Assembly: GCA_002197995.1 (NCBI GenBank)
Contig: NGZR01000007.1
Span: 1,136,399 to 1,200,398 of the forward strand
DNA from: Gaeumannomyces sp. JS-464
Taxonomy: Eukaryota; Ascomycota; Sordariomycetes; Magnaporthales; Magnaporthaceae
Length of the DNA: 64,000 nucleotides
Reading direction: 5' to 3'
The position numbers and the translations under genes were made by a program. This document shows positions 33,736 to 45,539 of this stretch, piece by piece (within the stretch, counting starts at the first letter, position 1; each line of letters starts with the position of its first letter). The notes below the pieces were generated by a model, which worked only from the letters and a program-made list of their open reading frames with translations, ran no database searches and was not told where the DNA came from.

Positions 33736-36700
33736 CGTTCGTGGATCTTTGCTGGTCCGTCCTGCTTAGATCGGTTGGTGGTCCTAGCATTTCACACTGG
33801 CATTTAGACCGGATCCGGATACCCAGCAGGCGCTTTTACGTTGCATAGTGTTCAGATCTCTCGGAGATCTCCTGCCTCGGTTTCATTTTCATGCCGGAGT
33901 GAATCTCAAATTCTCTCGGCCAAATAAGCCGTAGCATAAAAACAGCTAATCGGAAAGAATCTGGGTTCACAGGCCCGGACCGGAGTACATGCCTGCCCTC
34001 AGCTGCTAATAATTAATGCTTCTTTTCAATTTCCCTCGTGCGACCTTGGCCCTGTCCTCGGCCGACGGACACGTGCAGGAAGCAGCCAGCCTCCCGCGAA
34101 AGAGAAGCAGGGAACGGCACTTTCTCTCCTAATGAACTTCCAACGAAAAGAAAAAGGATCCGTTTGGCCGATTCGCCTGCAAGGGGACAAACAATCCGAA
34201 CCCTCGATCTTGATTATCTTGCAGTTGAAACGGAAAATCGACGCTTCCTTGCCGGGTCTGTCTCGCCTACCCCTCACGACTGGCTCTCTCTCCAGGGACT
34301 CGGAAGCATGAACAACATGAGTTGAGGCCAAAGTAACCTACATACTGGATACGGATCCACATTGGATCAAGCAACAAAAAGGTTGGTTGGGATATGATAT
34401 TTGAGCCAGATAAAAAAAAAAACACATAGGATATAAATTCCAGGGTAGCTCGGTACAGTCTTGGAAAGGGACCCATACCCGTTCTCCGCTCTTCGCCGCC
34501 CACCGCCTGTGACGGTCCATCAGCGGTGGGGAGTCGGGGACAGCATCCGGTTACCGTGGTGGATGGGCTCCAAGTTCGCATTCCTCGCCGGACCAGGGCC
34601 ATGACATGACACCCCGGCCGGGAGGGTGTACATATGTAGGCACGTACATACATATTTTGGAATCTCCTTTGTCTCTCGGCGGCATCGTCGATTTGGCTCG
34701 GCTGCTACCAAAAGAGGAGGGGCCGGTGGGGTGCAAGGGAGGGAGGGCGGAGAAGCAAGCACCCACCACCGCCTGTCAAACGAAGCTGTCCACGCACGCC
34801 ATCATGGTACAAAAAGGGCAGTGCAATTATCATGGCCGTTGCATCGCGCATTGTGCCGTCCACTCGGCCGACCGTGGTTCCCCGTTTATAAAACCATTTT
34901 GCATATCGATATGTGATGTACGCCTGTTATGCTTATGACTCGTGGTATTGTTGTTTACCTTTTGCGTGTGTGGACTGGTAAAGCTACAGGATTTGGTGTC
35001 TTCCTGGTGCGCATTGGGCTGTGCCTATCCAGACCGTGCCGTCAACCATGCTCTTCTGGCTCGCCTGCTGCTCCCCGCTGTCAAAGAACATTCCATTCCG
35101 CTTGGGCCATGTGGGCCCTGGTCGTCAGTCTTGGTGGTTTGGCAACAGCCAACGGACGAAGGGAAATGCGGTGAAAAGGAGTAAGACGGCGGCGGGAGTT
35201 TATGTCCGCGGTCGGTGGGCGGTCCGTGGTGGTCGTCGTCGTCGGTCGCCCAGTTGGGCCAGGCACAGGGCAGGCGTGGGTAAATGGGTGGTGGGGCTCT
35301 GAACCGAGCGATCAATGATGCCCAATGTGGTCCCCGGCCCCGTCTATCGATTCCCGCAGGGTTGCCTTGTTCATGGGCAGGGGATGTGTAAAAAAATAAA
35401 AAATAAAATAAATAAAAATAATCTGGCGCTGCCTCGTGTTCAATCGAGCTCAACCATGGAACCAGACCCCGGCGTCTCCATCTGCACTGCCGTTCTCGGT
35501 GCCGCCCATGTGTGTGCGTGTGCGTGTGCGTGTGCGTGCTGCATAAGGAAGAGGAAGAGGAGACAAGAAAAAAAGCCAAGTCGTTGTGACAGTGCTGGCA
35601 TGCCTGTCATCTGTCATCAACCCAAGCCTTCTCGTGTGTGCCCCGGCGAAGCACCCCGCCAGCCATGCTTTTTTTTTTTTTCCCTCAACGGCTGTCAAAC
35701 TTGCCGCCGCCCGTCTGCTAGCCATCCCCCTTCCCCTCCTTTGACGATTTTCAATGACTGGCTCCTCCAAAAAGTGGGCTCCTCTCCCAGCTTTCCGGGA
35801 TCCCATAAGCGAGCGAGCGCTGCCCGCTCCCTTGCAGCACGCACCGCTCGAGGACGGGGCAAAACCTGCCTCGGCAAACCTAGGGCGATGGGCCTCGTCG
35901 TATTGGGGGCCATCGAGCAAAGGGAGGATGCCGTCGGGGTGTCGCCCAGATCTGAGCGGCGGAACATGCTGCCATGCCGCCGCGGGCGACTTGGCGGCCT
36001 GCAGGTGTGTTTAAAAATAAACCACGCTTGCCCTGGAGCGGCTTCTGGAATAGGAAGCACACCGCCGGTGCGGCAAGGGAGGGCGGAGCGAACGGGGGGT
36101 TACTTGACCCCATCTCCCTCCCCTCCCTCTCCTACATTAAAAAATGACGAGGCTCGATCCGGTCATGGACGGACGAGGAATGGAGAAGCGGTCCTATCGA
36201 CCCGGGCGGGCCGGCCATTGGGATTATCTGGCAACTGGGTGCTGACCTCCGCGCGGCCGGGAACCTTACAGGCCACCCCTCCGACAAGCTGCGAGTCGCC
36301 GATTGGGCCTAGCATGGGCGAATCCTTCGATCCAGGAATGTTGGCGGTGGCAGGAGGGCGCATCAATGATCATCACCGGCCGTCCGTCACCAGGCCAGGC
36401 CTCTCCTTCAGAGGGAATTTCTCCGGCTCTTCTGGGACCTGCCATCGTACGATGCCGCCCTTCCTTTCTGAACACGATCGACCACGTCCCAAGCCGCTGC
36501 GGGGACCAACATGGACGCTAGGATCAGCATACTCCTCCAGCTGTTCCCAGTCACCCCAGCGTGCCGGTCTTGTGCATCCACCCCTGGTCCTGTTTTGCCT
36601 GCCGCCGGTTTATGACGTATCATATTTGATGGCAGGTTTTTTAGTGCCGCACCTTTGTTGAGGGACGAGCAAAGTTCACAGAATTTGCCGGTTACAAACC

Positions 36701-39476
36701 ATGGTGCTGCACCTGGCTGACTGCCGACACAGGAGGAGGCAGCGTGGCAGCGTGGCAGCTTGGCTCGCGGTGCGCGAGACATCGAATCGAGGCCCAGGCA
36801 AGGCAAGCAGGCAAGGCAAGAAAACGAAAGCAAAAAAAGGCAATAAGACGGATGGAAAATGGGGTTTCGCTTGCCTGGGGATTTTCAAGTGAGCCAGTCA
36901 GAGGCCGCGGATTCAATCCCGACGTTGCTGGCGACCGACTCGCGTATCCTGTCACCGCTGGGCCGCCCAGGCCCCTCTAATCCCCAAAAAAAGTCCCACC
37001 ACATGTCTCGTAGTGCCTGTGGAAGGGCAAAGATGGAGGAATAACGTGTCGATCGCGCGCTAACATGGTGGCGCCAGAAGCAGGTGGCAGGGCGGGCAGA
37101 CAGACGGACGGACGGACAGACCAGAAACACACACCCAGCGCTCGCCAGTCGCTAGGCGCAGTCTGGGCTGACCGATCATGATCTCAACTGCTGATCCGTC
37201 GCGCAAGCCTCCCTGCAGGCTTATTCCCGTAAGCGACCGATGAAGCGAGGGAAGAAGGCTTGCGTCGGGGCTCGCGTGTCGGCCAACCAGCACGATGCCC
37301 CATCCCAAGTGCCACGCTCCAAGAGTCAGCTGTTGCAACGGCGCTGGCTGTGATATGCATCGCTTGCTCGATGCGAAGGGGACGTCAGGCGCGGAGGATG
37401 CATGCAGCAAGGGGGACACGTATTGGAGGTGGACGGTGGAAGGGAGAAAAAAAAAGGGAGCAAAAAAAAAAAGTCAAAAGGATTCCTCACCGCGGCCAAC
37501 TGCATCGCCACGAATCAGGCTAAACCGGTCAATGTCGCAGAAATCTGACTGGATTTCAAAGGCAATTAATTGATTTTTTTCTATCTGGCCGTATCGTGGC
37601 CAACAGTCCATGACGGCACTTGTTATTCTGATTGTCACACCCCCGCCTCCCAACTCTCTGCCCAGGGATGTCCCCCGAGTGTCAGACGGGGCCTCATTTG
37701 CTGCTGTTGATGCTCACTTCTGCCATCATCCTGCCATTATGCTGTCGGATGGATACGGTTTGCAGCGGTACCTTCCGCATCTCAATCTGGCAGTTACTCA
37801 GATTCAGATCCCGTTCCACAGCACCCGACCTTTTGCAAACCCCACAGTTCTCAGAGGGAAAAAAACCACTCTTGTCGTCCCAAGACATGATTATGACGTC
37901 TGCCCATCCCCTGCCTCCGTCTGGTGATCGCGATTACAAATTTCGCAGATAGATTAATTTTTTATTCTTTTGTTCCCGCAACCGAGCCGTCGGGGGTCAT
38001 GCCCGCCCACGAGGTCAGCGTCAGGCGCCCGCGAGCAGCCCACCCCCCTTGTCCCAACCACTGACACCATTCACCCAATCACCAAATCCACACCACCACC
38101 ACCACCACCACCGCCCCTCTTGAGCGGAGATGACAAGCTGGGCGATCGCCTTGCTCGGATGCGACAACAAGGGCCGATCTTGACTGGACGAGCAGGGAAT
38201 CACCCTCCATCTGATGTGCATTCGCCGAGCCCCAACGACGAGGAAGCCAAGTCTACACACCATCGTTGACGCCAGCCAACACCACACCCTCACAAAATCT
38301 GTCTGTTGCGTCTGTGTTTCTTCCCCTATCCCCAGGTATGTGGCAGGGCTACTGTAGCCAACCTTCCCTTTTGTGTACTGAGGGTGTGCTTTAGCGACAG
38401 CGCCGCAACACGACAGGCCGAAAGGGCCGGCGCGGCTGCCCCGGCTGACTGTACGGCGCGTTCAATCTTTCCCCAAGTGGGAGGAGCCGAGCCATTAACC
38501 GTCGGTGGAGACGGGGCAGATGATGAACAGCCCGCCCACTCCCCTGGGATGGATGCCCTGCGATTTCACATCCGCTCGCGACCTTGTAACCATTCATGCG
38601 CCCTTAAGGCCTAAATTTCAGGAGCGCCTCGCAGCTCTAGCGCAAAGCTCGTTGGCTGCGGAGAGGATGCCCTAGACTATGGGAAACATAGGAGAGCTCG
38701 GTTACCGGGGACCCTGAGATTGTGATCGGTCCTCCCTCTTTCACGAACGGCATCTTTTTGTTGTTTCTTTTTCTGACTGTCCACCCGAGCTAGCTCGCCC
38801 CGTCTCGGAGGCCCGCCTGAAAAGAAAAAGAAAAGAAAAGACACCGACTCCAGGGGCGGCAGGGGGTGTTGTCTTGCGGAGAGTTCGCTATCCGACGTCG
38901 CCCACCTCGGCAGCATTACCAATGGTATCTCTTGACAAACATTCTGGCCACACTCTCACTAACATGGGATTACGAGAGGTTCGGAAAGAGATGCGCCACC
39001 GGACACGAGATATGTTTCATACCTGCCCGGGTTTCTCGGATACCGTAAATGGTCAAGAGGAAAACAAAGGGCTCCGCAGGCCCAGATCTGGCTTCGATAG
39101 TCGATCGACCGTGCTCTCCATCCCATGGGGTGACGGACGGCGGCTTGGGCGGCTATTGTTAGCCCATGGAACTCATTGAGCGATACCTACACGCAGCACC
39201 CTCACCGCCCTCATTGTCTGAGGGGATCGTCCCGCTAGCCAGTGTTGGGCCAGCTCGGTGCCTCGTATGTTCCGATTGGGGAGGTAGGGGTGTTGGTCCC
39301 CCGGGCGCCCCAGTTGCCCTGCAGATGTGATGGTGACGAGCCCCAAAGAGGCATAGGGGAAATCAATCTTTGCTGCTGGTCGACGATTGCACACACATAT
39401 CTGCCTGACTTGGCATTTTCATCACACTCCCCTCGGGTCTCCCGGCTCTTCTTGCCCTCTGGAGGAGGAAACGAAA

Positions 39477-39488
39477 CCCCCCCCCCCC

Positions 39489-39522
<34 letters not shown>
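39477..39522. repeat. Compound run C13 followed directly by A33
   Basis: Thirteen C then thirty-three A with no interruption. Two adjoining homopolymers of this size are unusual and may mark a collapsed or mis-assembled junction. Confidence 0.95.
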
Positions 39523-39524
<2 letters not shown>

Positions 39525-40409
39525 TCGGCAGACCCGAGCCCCAGGTAGGCAAAGTCGCCAAGGCAGCGATTCACCGCTCCAAGCACAAAGTCTATCCTTT
39601 TATTCGCTGCCAAATGGATGACAAGACAGAAATCGCGGGGGGATGGAGAAAGCATCGTGAATGCAACAGAGATGGGGGAGGCGTGTGGGCTTGTGCCCGG
39701 ATCTCGCTTGCGAGGGATAAAAGGGCGTGGACGGAAATAAGGTTGCCGCCAGATGCCCATCGGCATCTCGGAGACGCCAGGGAGAAAAGCCGTCTTCTCT
39801 CGCGCAGTGTGAATCTACATCTTGACTCAAACGAGGGGATCGCATCTGTGTCGTTTCGGCGAGGGAAAAAACAAGCCGATTCTAACTTGTCAACTTCCGC
39901 TAACTAGGTAGGGGGATTGGGTCCTCCGGGAGGGCAGGTCTGGAAGGGATAGTCCATCCATCCCATGCTTTTACCTCGAAACCCCTTCTCGGCCTTTTGC
40001 GAACAAGTAATATCTATGTGATACCAAAAGACAGGACGATATTCTCCTGTAAAACCTGACAAAGCACACGATAAAAGAGAAAGAGAAAGAGGGGGGAGGG
40101 GAGAAAAAAAGAAAAAGAAAAAAGGCGTAAATCCAAACATCTCCCCTCGGCTCACTGCCGACGCCGAGTGAATCGAGACTACGTCGCAATCCTCCTCCGG
40201 CAAGATGAGGCCGAGCAAGCGAGGGGAGCCTCACTTTGCCTTTGGGGGAAAGGGATTGTGCATACTGTAGCACTCATCACATTTAGCCTTGCTGAGGTGG
40301 TATCGGCTGGAAATGACCACAAAAACTACCTACCTACCTATGTATGTATGTACTGCTACCAAAGATAGCCAGCCGCCCTCTTGGCCCTGGGAAGTTCCGG
40401 CGTTGCGTC

Positions 40410-40435
40410 GGGGGGGGGGGGGGGGGGGGGGGGGG
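40410..40435. repeat. Mononucleotide run, G26
   Basis: Twenty-six consecutive G. Long G-runs can form quadruplexes and are rare because they hinder replication and sequencing. A pair of short A/T-rich runs (A9, T11) follows at about 40,529-40,561. Confidence 0.95.
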
Positions 40436-41036
40436 TTTACCTGTCCTGCCTGATCGAGGGCCCATCAATTTCACTTTTTGATCCTCCTGGTGTTTATCGT
40501 TGCCCGTGACACACAAAGAGGAGAGGGAGAAAAAAAAAATATCAGGGAGCTTTTTTTTTTTCATCACCCAGCCTCTTTGTTTTTCCTTGTTCGTCTTGAG
40601 AACTTCCGAGCGGCGGGATGTCGGGAGCATGAAGGAATGACGGGTCGTATTCGTGCCTCAAACGGGGCTTTGACAACACCAAGTTGTGATCACGCCTGCG
40701 CAGCCGAGGCAAGCTGGATTTCCTCCGGCTTGGGCCACAACCGCCAGGCCACCTATGTGCACGACGCCCCCCCAGCCCGCTCACACCTCGTGCGTGATGG
40801 CGGTTGATCACGACCGGCCGCATGTCCCATGCATGCTTTTTCTCCCTGGACTGACACACGCCACAGTTTTCCGGGTTTGGGCATGTATCACCGACGTTCT
40901 GGTCGACGTGCATTTGCAGCGGGTGACACGTTCTTTTCTTTTCTTTCTCCTTCTGGCTCTGGGAAATGGACCTAAAGTGAGCACCTGTAGAAATGGAGGC
41001 GCAGACTATCATATTTTCCAGGAAGCGGGTAGGCCA

Positions 41037-41056
41037 GACAGGCAGGCAGGCAGGCA

Positions 41057-41098
<42 letters not shown>

Positions 41099-41100
41099 CA
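41037..41100. repeat. Tetranucleotide microsatellite (GGCA)16
   Basis: Sixteen units, of which the first and sixth are GACA variants and the last ten are perfect GGCA. No gene overlaps it. Confidence 0.95.
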
Positions 41101-41990
41101 TCGGGCTTCTGTCATGATACCAGCCCTCCATCTTTGTCCGCCACGTGTCTGCATGAACGAGGCGTTCGCTATCTGCGATTTTTTTTCTTGCCCTTTACCT
41201 GGACACGAACAAAGAAGGCTGATCCCTCCCGCTGGGGCCATCCGGGATCCCCTTCCGCGAACCCGGAGGCGGAGTCTATCGAGTCGTGCAGGCAGGGCAA
41301 CCGATGCGGTAAGCTTCGCGTCTGTGGTGGCGGCCGATCCGCTCCGCTCTGCTGCTCGCTTTCCTTTCTCTCCATTCACCCCTTTCCCATTTTCTTTTTC
41401 TCTCTCGTCATTTGTCTCGTTTCTCGAGGGTGATCTTGTCCTTAATCTGCCTCTACTCCCGTTGATGAAACTTGTGTCTTCGACCCTTCCCTTCCAGATG
41501 CGGCAACCAGCGGGCGTTGTGGGTTTGACGGGGATGGTGGGCGAGCGGGTGGGGGTCGTTTTTGACGTGACGTTCCATGGGAGGGGAGGGGAAAAAAAAA
41601 TGATGGACGTCAAAGGGATTTGGAATTGTTTAAAAATGGGACAGTTCTCCATCCCAGCCCAGCCCAGCCCGGCCCTCCAAGGAAGGAGGATCTCGAGGGG
41701 ACCGCAATAGTGGAAGGTTTGGACGCTCGGTTGCTCGCCATCGTCACCCCAGGCCGCCAGCGCACGGGCGGCCAGCACGGCCATGCCGGAAAAGGGGCGG
41801 GCGGCCGAGTTCAATGATGTTTTCGTTGTTGTGCTGCTGCTCCTTCAAGGTGACGGACACGGTGACTGTCAGCCATAGAGCACAAAAGAGCACGGTCTTA
41901 TCATGTTGGGTTTATTTCTCCGATCAAGCTTGACAGGAAATACACCCGTCTCTCCTCCACGTCGTCGTCGACGTGGTCCTTTACCTCTGC

Positions 41991-42019
<29 letters not shown>
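41991..42019. repeat. Mononucleotide run, T29
   Basis: Twenty-nine consecutive T, about 250 nt before an A24 run at 42,268-42,291. The two are complementary and could pair in a transcript. Confidence 0.95.
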
Positions 42020-42021
<2 letters not shown>

Positions 42022-42267
42022 CCTTGTCCGCAGGCCGTAAGGCTAGCCAGCCAGCCAGCCAGGTGCCACGAGTTTCGAAACGACGGGTCCTTTCTTGGGC
42101 TTCCCTTGGCCTGGAATCCGTTGACCTGGGTCCCGGCCCAGCCTTTCCCACGGTCTCGCTTAAGCCGTCAAGGTTTCTTCTTACCGAACCGCATCGCTGT
42201 GGGGAATCGGAGTTGGCGATGGTCGAGAGTCGTGCGTGCTCCATCCGATCCATTGTGAACCGAACAC

Positions 42268-42291
42268 AAAAAAAAAAAAAAAAAAAAAAAA
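42268..42291. repeat. Mononucleotide run, A24
   Basis: Twenty-four consecutive A, complementary to the T29 run about 250 nt upstream. Confidence 0.95.
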
Positions 42292-44896
42292 TAAAGGATG
42301 CCCGACCAGTGTGGATCGAGGCTCCGCCTTTCGACTACCTGCCTTGCATCCAACAACACCACCCTCCCCTGCTGTTATCGCCTTGGGCCCTCGGTGAGGA
42401 AATCAAGATACAGGATGCGGGATAAAATCCCGCTCGCTCACCGTTCTTGCGAAGGTAAAATGTGGGTGTGAGCGGTAGAAGAAAAACAGGCCGAGGTTTA
42501 TAACCTGCAAGGTGGGCAGGCTCTCGGCGAAGGGACGAAGGGTGACTCGCGTCCCGTCTGGGCCATTTCGGGATCTTGCCAACTTTTTGCCTTTGCTCCT
42601 TCCTTTTTCGGGCATCTATTCGCTCCACCTATTCATGCTTTAGCTTTCCTCTCTCAACACCCGGTGCCCTGCGGGAGAAGAGAGAGAGAAAGCGATCCCG
42701 TTGTTCCGACCATGTGGACATGTCGTCATCCCATGGTGAGCCGAGCTGTGAGCCGATGCGGACGAACTTTGGTTTCTCCTCGCTTCGATCCAGCCCCGGA
42801 CGAGATGCCACGGCGTCGGCCATATCAGGTGACCCTTTCGCCTATGCTTTGACGTGCTAGATGCTAACCTACAATCTCCGAGCTGCTGGAGACAGCAGCC
42901 TCTCTGGCCCACACGAAACGCTATAACTAACCCCAACCACCACCGATATGGCTCTTCAGTGCCGACTATATGTGCACTGGGGAAGGGTCCAACGCCCCCT
43001 GGGTTTGCGTTTCGCCTGTTGGCAATCCTTCTAGAACGATCAAGAAAGAAGGTGCCCCGATGCACGACGGGGCATCTGCCGAGATTGACGGAGTAAGGGG
43101 GGGTGGGTTTGGGTGGGTTGGGGACGATGGGCCGTGGTGGTGTTCGGTCAAGGCTAAGCAGGAAAAGCCAAAGAAAAGAAGAATAAAAAAAGTATACCGA
43201 GTAGCAGCAGCAGAGTGTAATAGTAATCCGGGGGGATGCTTATGCGACGATTGGTATACCCAAACTAGCCAAGAAGCCGCCTCCACGCAGAATGGCAAAC
43301 AGTCTCGGTCACCGCCAAGTTATCGCAACACGCGTATGCATGCGCACAAATGTAGGGTGTCTCTAGCAGGCACATCCCGGCTGCGGCTTCGACGCTTTGA
43401 TGCTGCTGCCTGCATGTCACATATCACCTGCCTTATGTTGCATGTCTCTGAGCGGGCATGAGGCAGCCGGTACAGGATCCCTCCAGAGGGATGGATGTTC
43501 GCGTGCAATGGCATATCGACCTCGTTGATGAAGGGGTACGCACAACCACGGTCCAGTGTGCAGAGAGTCCCACCGGCGTGTCTGTGTGCGATGTGGGGAG
43601 ACGGTAGGTATCCGGCCCATATATATGTATGTATATGTATATGGGGTATATGTATATCGCCCGTTTGGGCAATCTTTGATCGAGAGACCAGGGGGGAAGA
43701 GGAAGCAAAGATAGAGTTGGGGGCCGCCGTGTTAAAGATAGGGGAACTCTCGTGGCCGCAGTTAGTTGTTGCGGGAAGGAAAGCCCGGCCCGGCCTATTG
43801 TAGGTCTCTCGGCCGACGACCAAAAGCCACGCTCCTGACACATGCCCCTTTTATTCCTCCTGTCTGTGAGATCGGCACGCTGTGCGCAAGTGTAAACTCC
43901 ATCAGACGACAGACGGGCCTTTCCGGACGCTTCATCGGGTTCCGCGCCAGGAATGCCTGCCTGTTGATTTCTTTTCTGCTTGACGAGCAGGAAAGAATGG
44001 ACGTCGGGTCCCCTAATTCGGGAAAGCTTATCTGTCTGAAGTTGCCTGACGTGGAATTCCTCTCCACTTGCTTAAATCCATGCGACTCGTATTTTCCCTC
44101 TGTAACTTGCTAGGTATTTGTCTAGAGATTGGGATCGGCCTGCCCATACGAAGGGATGGAAATCGCCAGGGGGCGATTGATTGATTCAACCCGACCTGGA
44201 AAAGTTCGGTCTTGGGTTGATTCGATCTCAAGGGCATGCGTGGCGGGAGCGGCCGCATGAGAGTTTATGGAGGCTGTTTCTCGGCCCTGGGCTATCGCGT
44301 CAGGGAAAGTGTGCGACGAAAGCGGCACAGTGGGGGTTATTTTCTTTCCTGGTTGACGGGACTGATGCCGGGGCTTTGCAAATGTGTGCAACTTTAGGCT
44401 TGGGATACGGGCCGGGTTACAGCGGGGGAACCTGGAGGGCTGGTCGAGGATCTGATTGCTGCTTGCGATCCCCCTAGCTCGGAGAGGCCTGGCCCATAGA
44501 ACTACCTCAAGGCAGGGTAGAAAAGGGCATCAAGAATGCCTGGCCACCATCGATATCACTCTCTTGGAACATACGGAGTCGTGTATATGCCGTTTAGTAG
44601 CATGTCTGTCGAGACTGTGGCCTTGCATGCCTTCATACCGGAAGGTAGTAAAGTGCCTTGCATGTGACGTGAAAGATGTCATATATTCTGTAATTCGTCG
44701 TCAAAGCTGCCGCCGTGCGTATGGAAAAGTAGCCTGATATCCCCCCAATGGCCATCTTGAGGGTGCACCTTTGTTTAGACGCGGTTTGCGCCGATGCCCT
44801 CGTGTTGGTGCCAAATGCGCGAGGGGATGGTGATACATAGAGGCATTTGCCAAGTAGAATGGCCCAAGGCTCGGTGAAAACGAACATGGCTGTCCA

Positions 44897-44904
44897 TATC
44901 TATA
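44897..44904 (+). promoter_or_regulatory. TATA-like box of the 5S rRNA gene
   Basis: TATCTATA sits at -29 to -22 relative to the first base of the 5S gene. A TATA-like element in this position is a known feature of dispersed 5S genes in Neurospora and relatives. Confidence 0.7.
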
Positions 44905-44925
44905 CCCAGAGTGGTGACAGCAAAC

Positions 44926-45043
44926 ACATACGACCATACCCACTGGAATATACGGGATCCCGTCCGCTCTCCCTCGTCAAACCAGTGAGGGCCGAACTAG
45001 TACTCAGGTGGGTGACCACTGGGGAATCCTCGGTGTTGTATGT
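44926..45043 (+). rRNA. 5S ribosomal RNA gene (dispersed copy)
   Basis: The 118-nt sequence begins ACATACGACCATACCCAC and ends GGTGTTGTATGT. The first nine and last nine bases can pair as helix I (ACATACGAC with GTTGTATGT). The hallmark blocks GATCCCGTCCGCTCTCCC and AGGTGGGTGACCACTGGGGA match the fungal 5S loop/helix regions and the internal RNA polymerase III control region. In filamentous ascomycetes 5S genes are scattered singly rather than tandemly repeated. The intact ends, TATA-like box and T-run terminators argue that it is functional rather than a relic. Confidence 0.96.
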
Positions 45044-45044
45044 A

Positions 45045-45069
45045 TTTTGCTGCTGTCAAACTCTTTTTT
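45045..45069 (+). terminator. RNA polymerase III terminator of the 5S gene
   Basis: A T4 stretch begins two bases after the mature 3' end (45045-45048) and a T6 stretch follows at 45064-45069. Both are simple T-run terminators for RNA polymerase III. Confidence 0.75.
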
Positions 45070-45539
45070 GCTTCTCCTTCTTGAGCATCAAGGAGGGCGC
45101 AGTGTAAGGTGTCTGGCTGGCTGATGTTGAAATTGACAAGGTTTGGACCAGAGAATGCGGTGTTGTCCAAGGCTCTGTGCTACAGGCAAAATATCTGCCC
45201 AAGGCAGCCAAGGGTTCCATTATTTAGGCATACATTTGTCGATGCTAGATGCATTGCGTGTGTTATATCGCGTCAGTCCATCTGAGCGTGAAAAATCGAT
45301 TCCAGAAGGGGAGGCCAAATCCCATCAAGATGTGGTACGTGCACCGAGCCTCACGCCATGCACATCGGCATGGACCTTGTGCAGCCAAGCCGTTTGCCAT
45401 CGAAGTTGTTGGTTGTTGGTGCGGGGTATATCAGATGGATTTGTAGTCACATAAATCCTCAACATTCGGCCGAGGGAATGTCCTGTCCCTTCCTCTCCCA
45501 TCCCGCTTGACTTGAGCGTTCAAGACCAAAATAATCCAG

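Larger units (their letters stand above)
23576..44925. other. 21-kb gene desert upstream of the NsdD-type gene
   Basis: I find no coding region I can support. The longest open frames (for example 35315-36661 on plus and 25516-26643 on minus) contain translations of poly-T, poly-A and TG repeats, show no domain, and overlap equally long frames on the other strand. Base composition is close to that of neighbouring genic DNA, not the AT-rich pattern of heavily mutated repeats. It carries many mononucleotide runs, CA/TG runs (about 26,453-26,474; 29,449-29,475; 35,508-35,540) and AACC runs (27,654-27,690). It may hold long promoters or leaders of the developmental regulator, or non-coding RNAs, but the sequence alone does not show this. 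Confidence 0.5.

Noticed and set aside
35315..36661. 448-codon open frame in the gene desert
   Set aside because: The translation consists of microsatellite and homopolymer products (CACACAC, FFFFF, KNKINKNN) and random-looking sequence, with comparable frames on the opposite strand and no domain or promoter context.
41037..41100. CRISPR-like array
   Set aside because: It is a simple GGCA microsatellite without unique spacers, in a eukaryotic genome.
23576..44925. The desert as a nest of transposons
   Set aside because: No reverse transcriptase, integrase or transposase motif, no long terminal or inverted repeats, and no strong AT bias could be seen by eye. A diverged element cannot be fully excluded.
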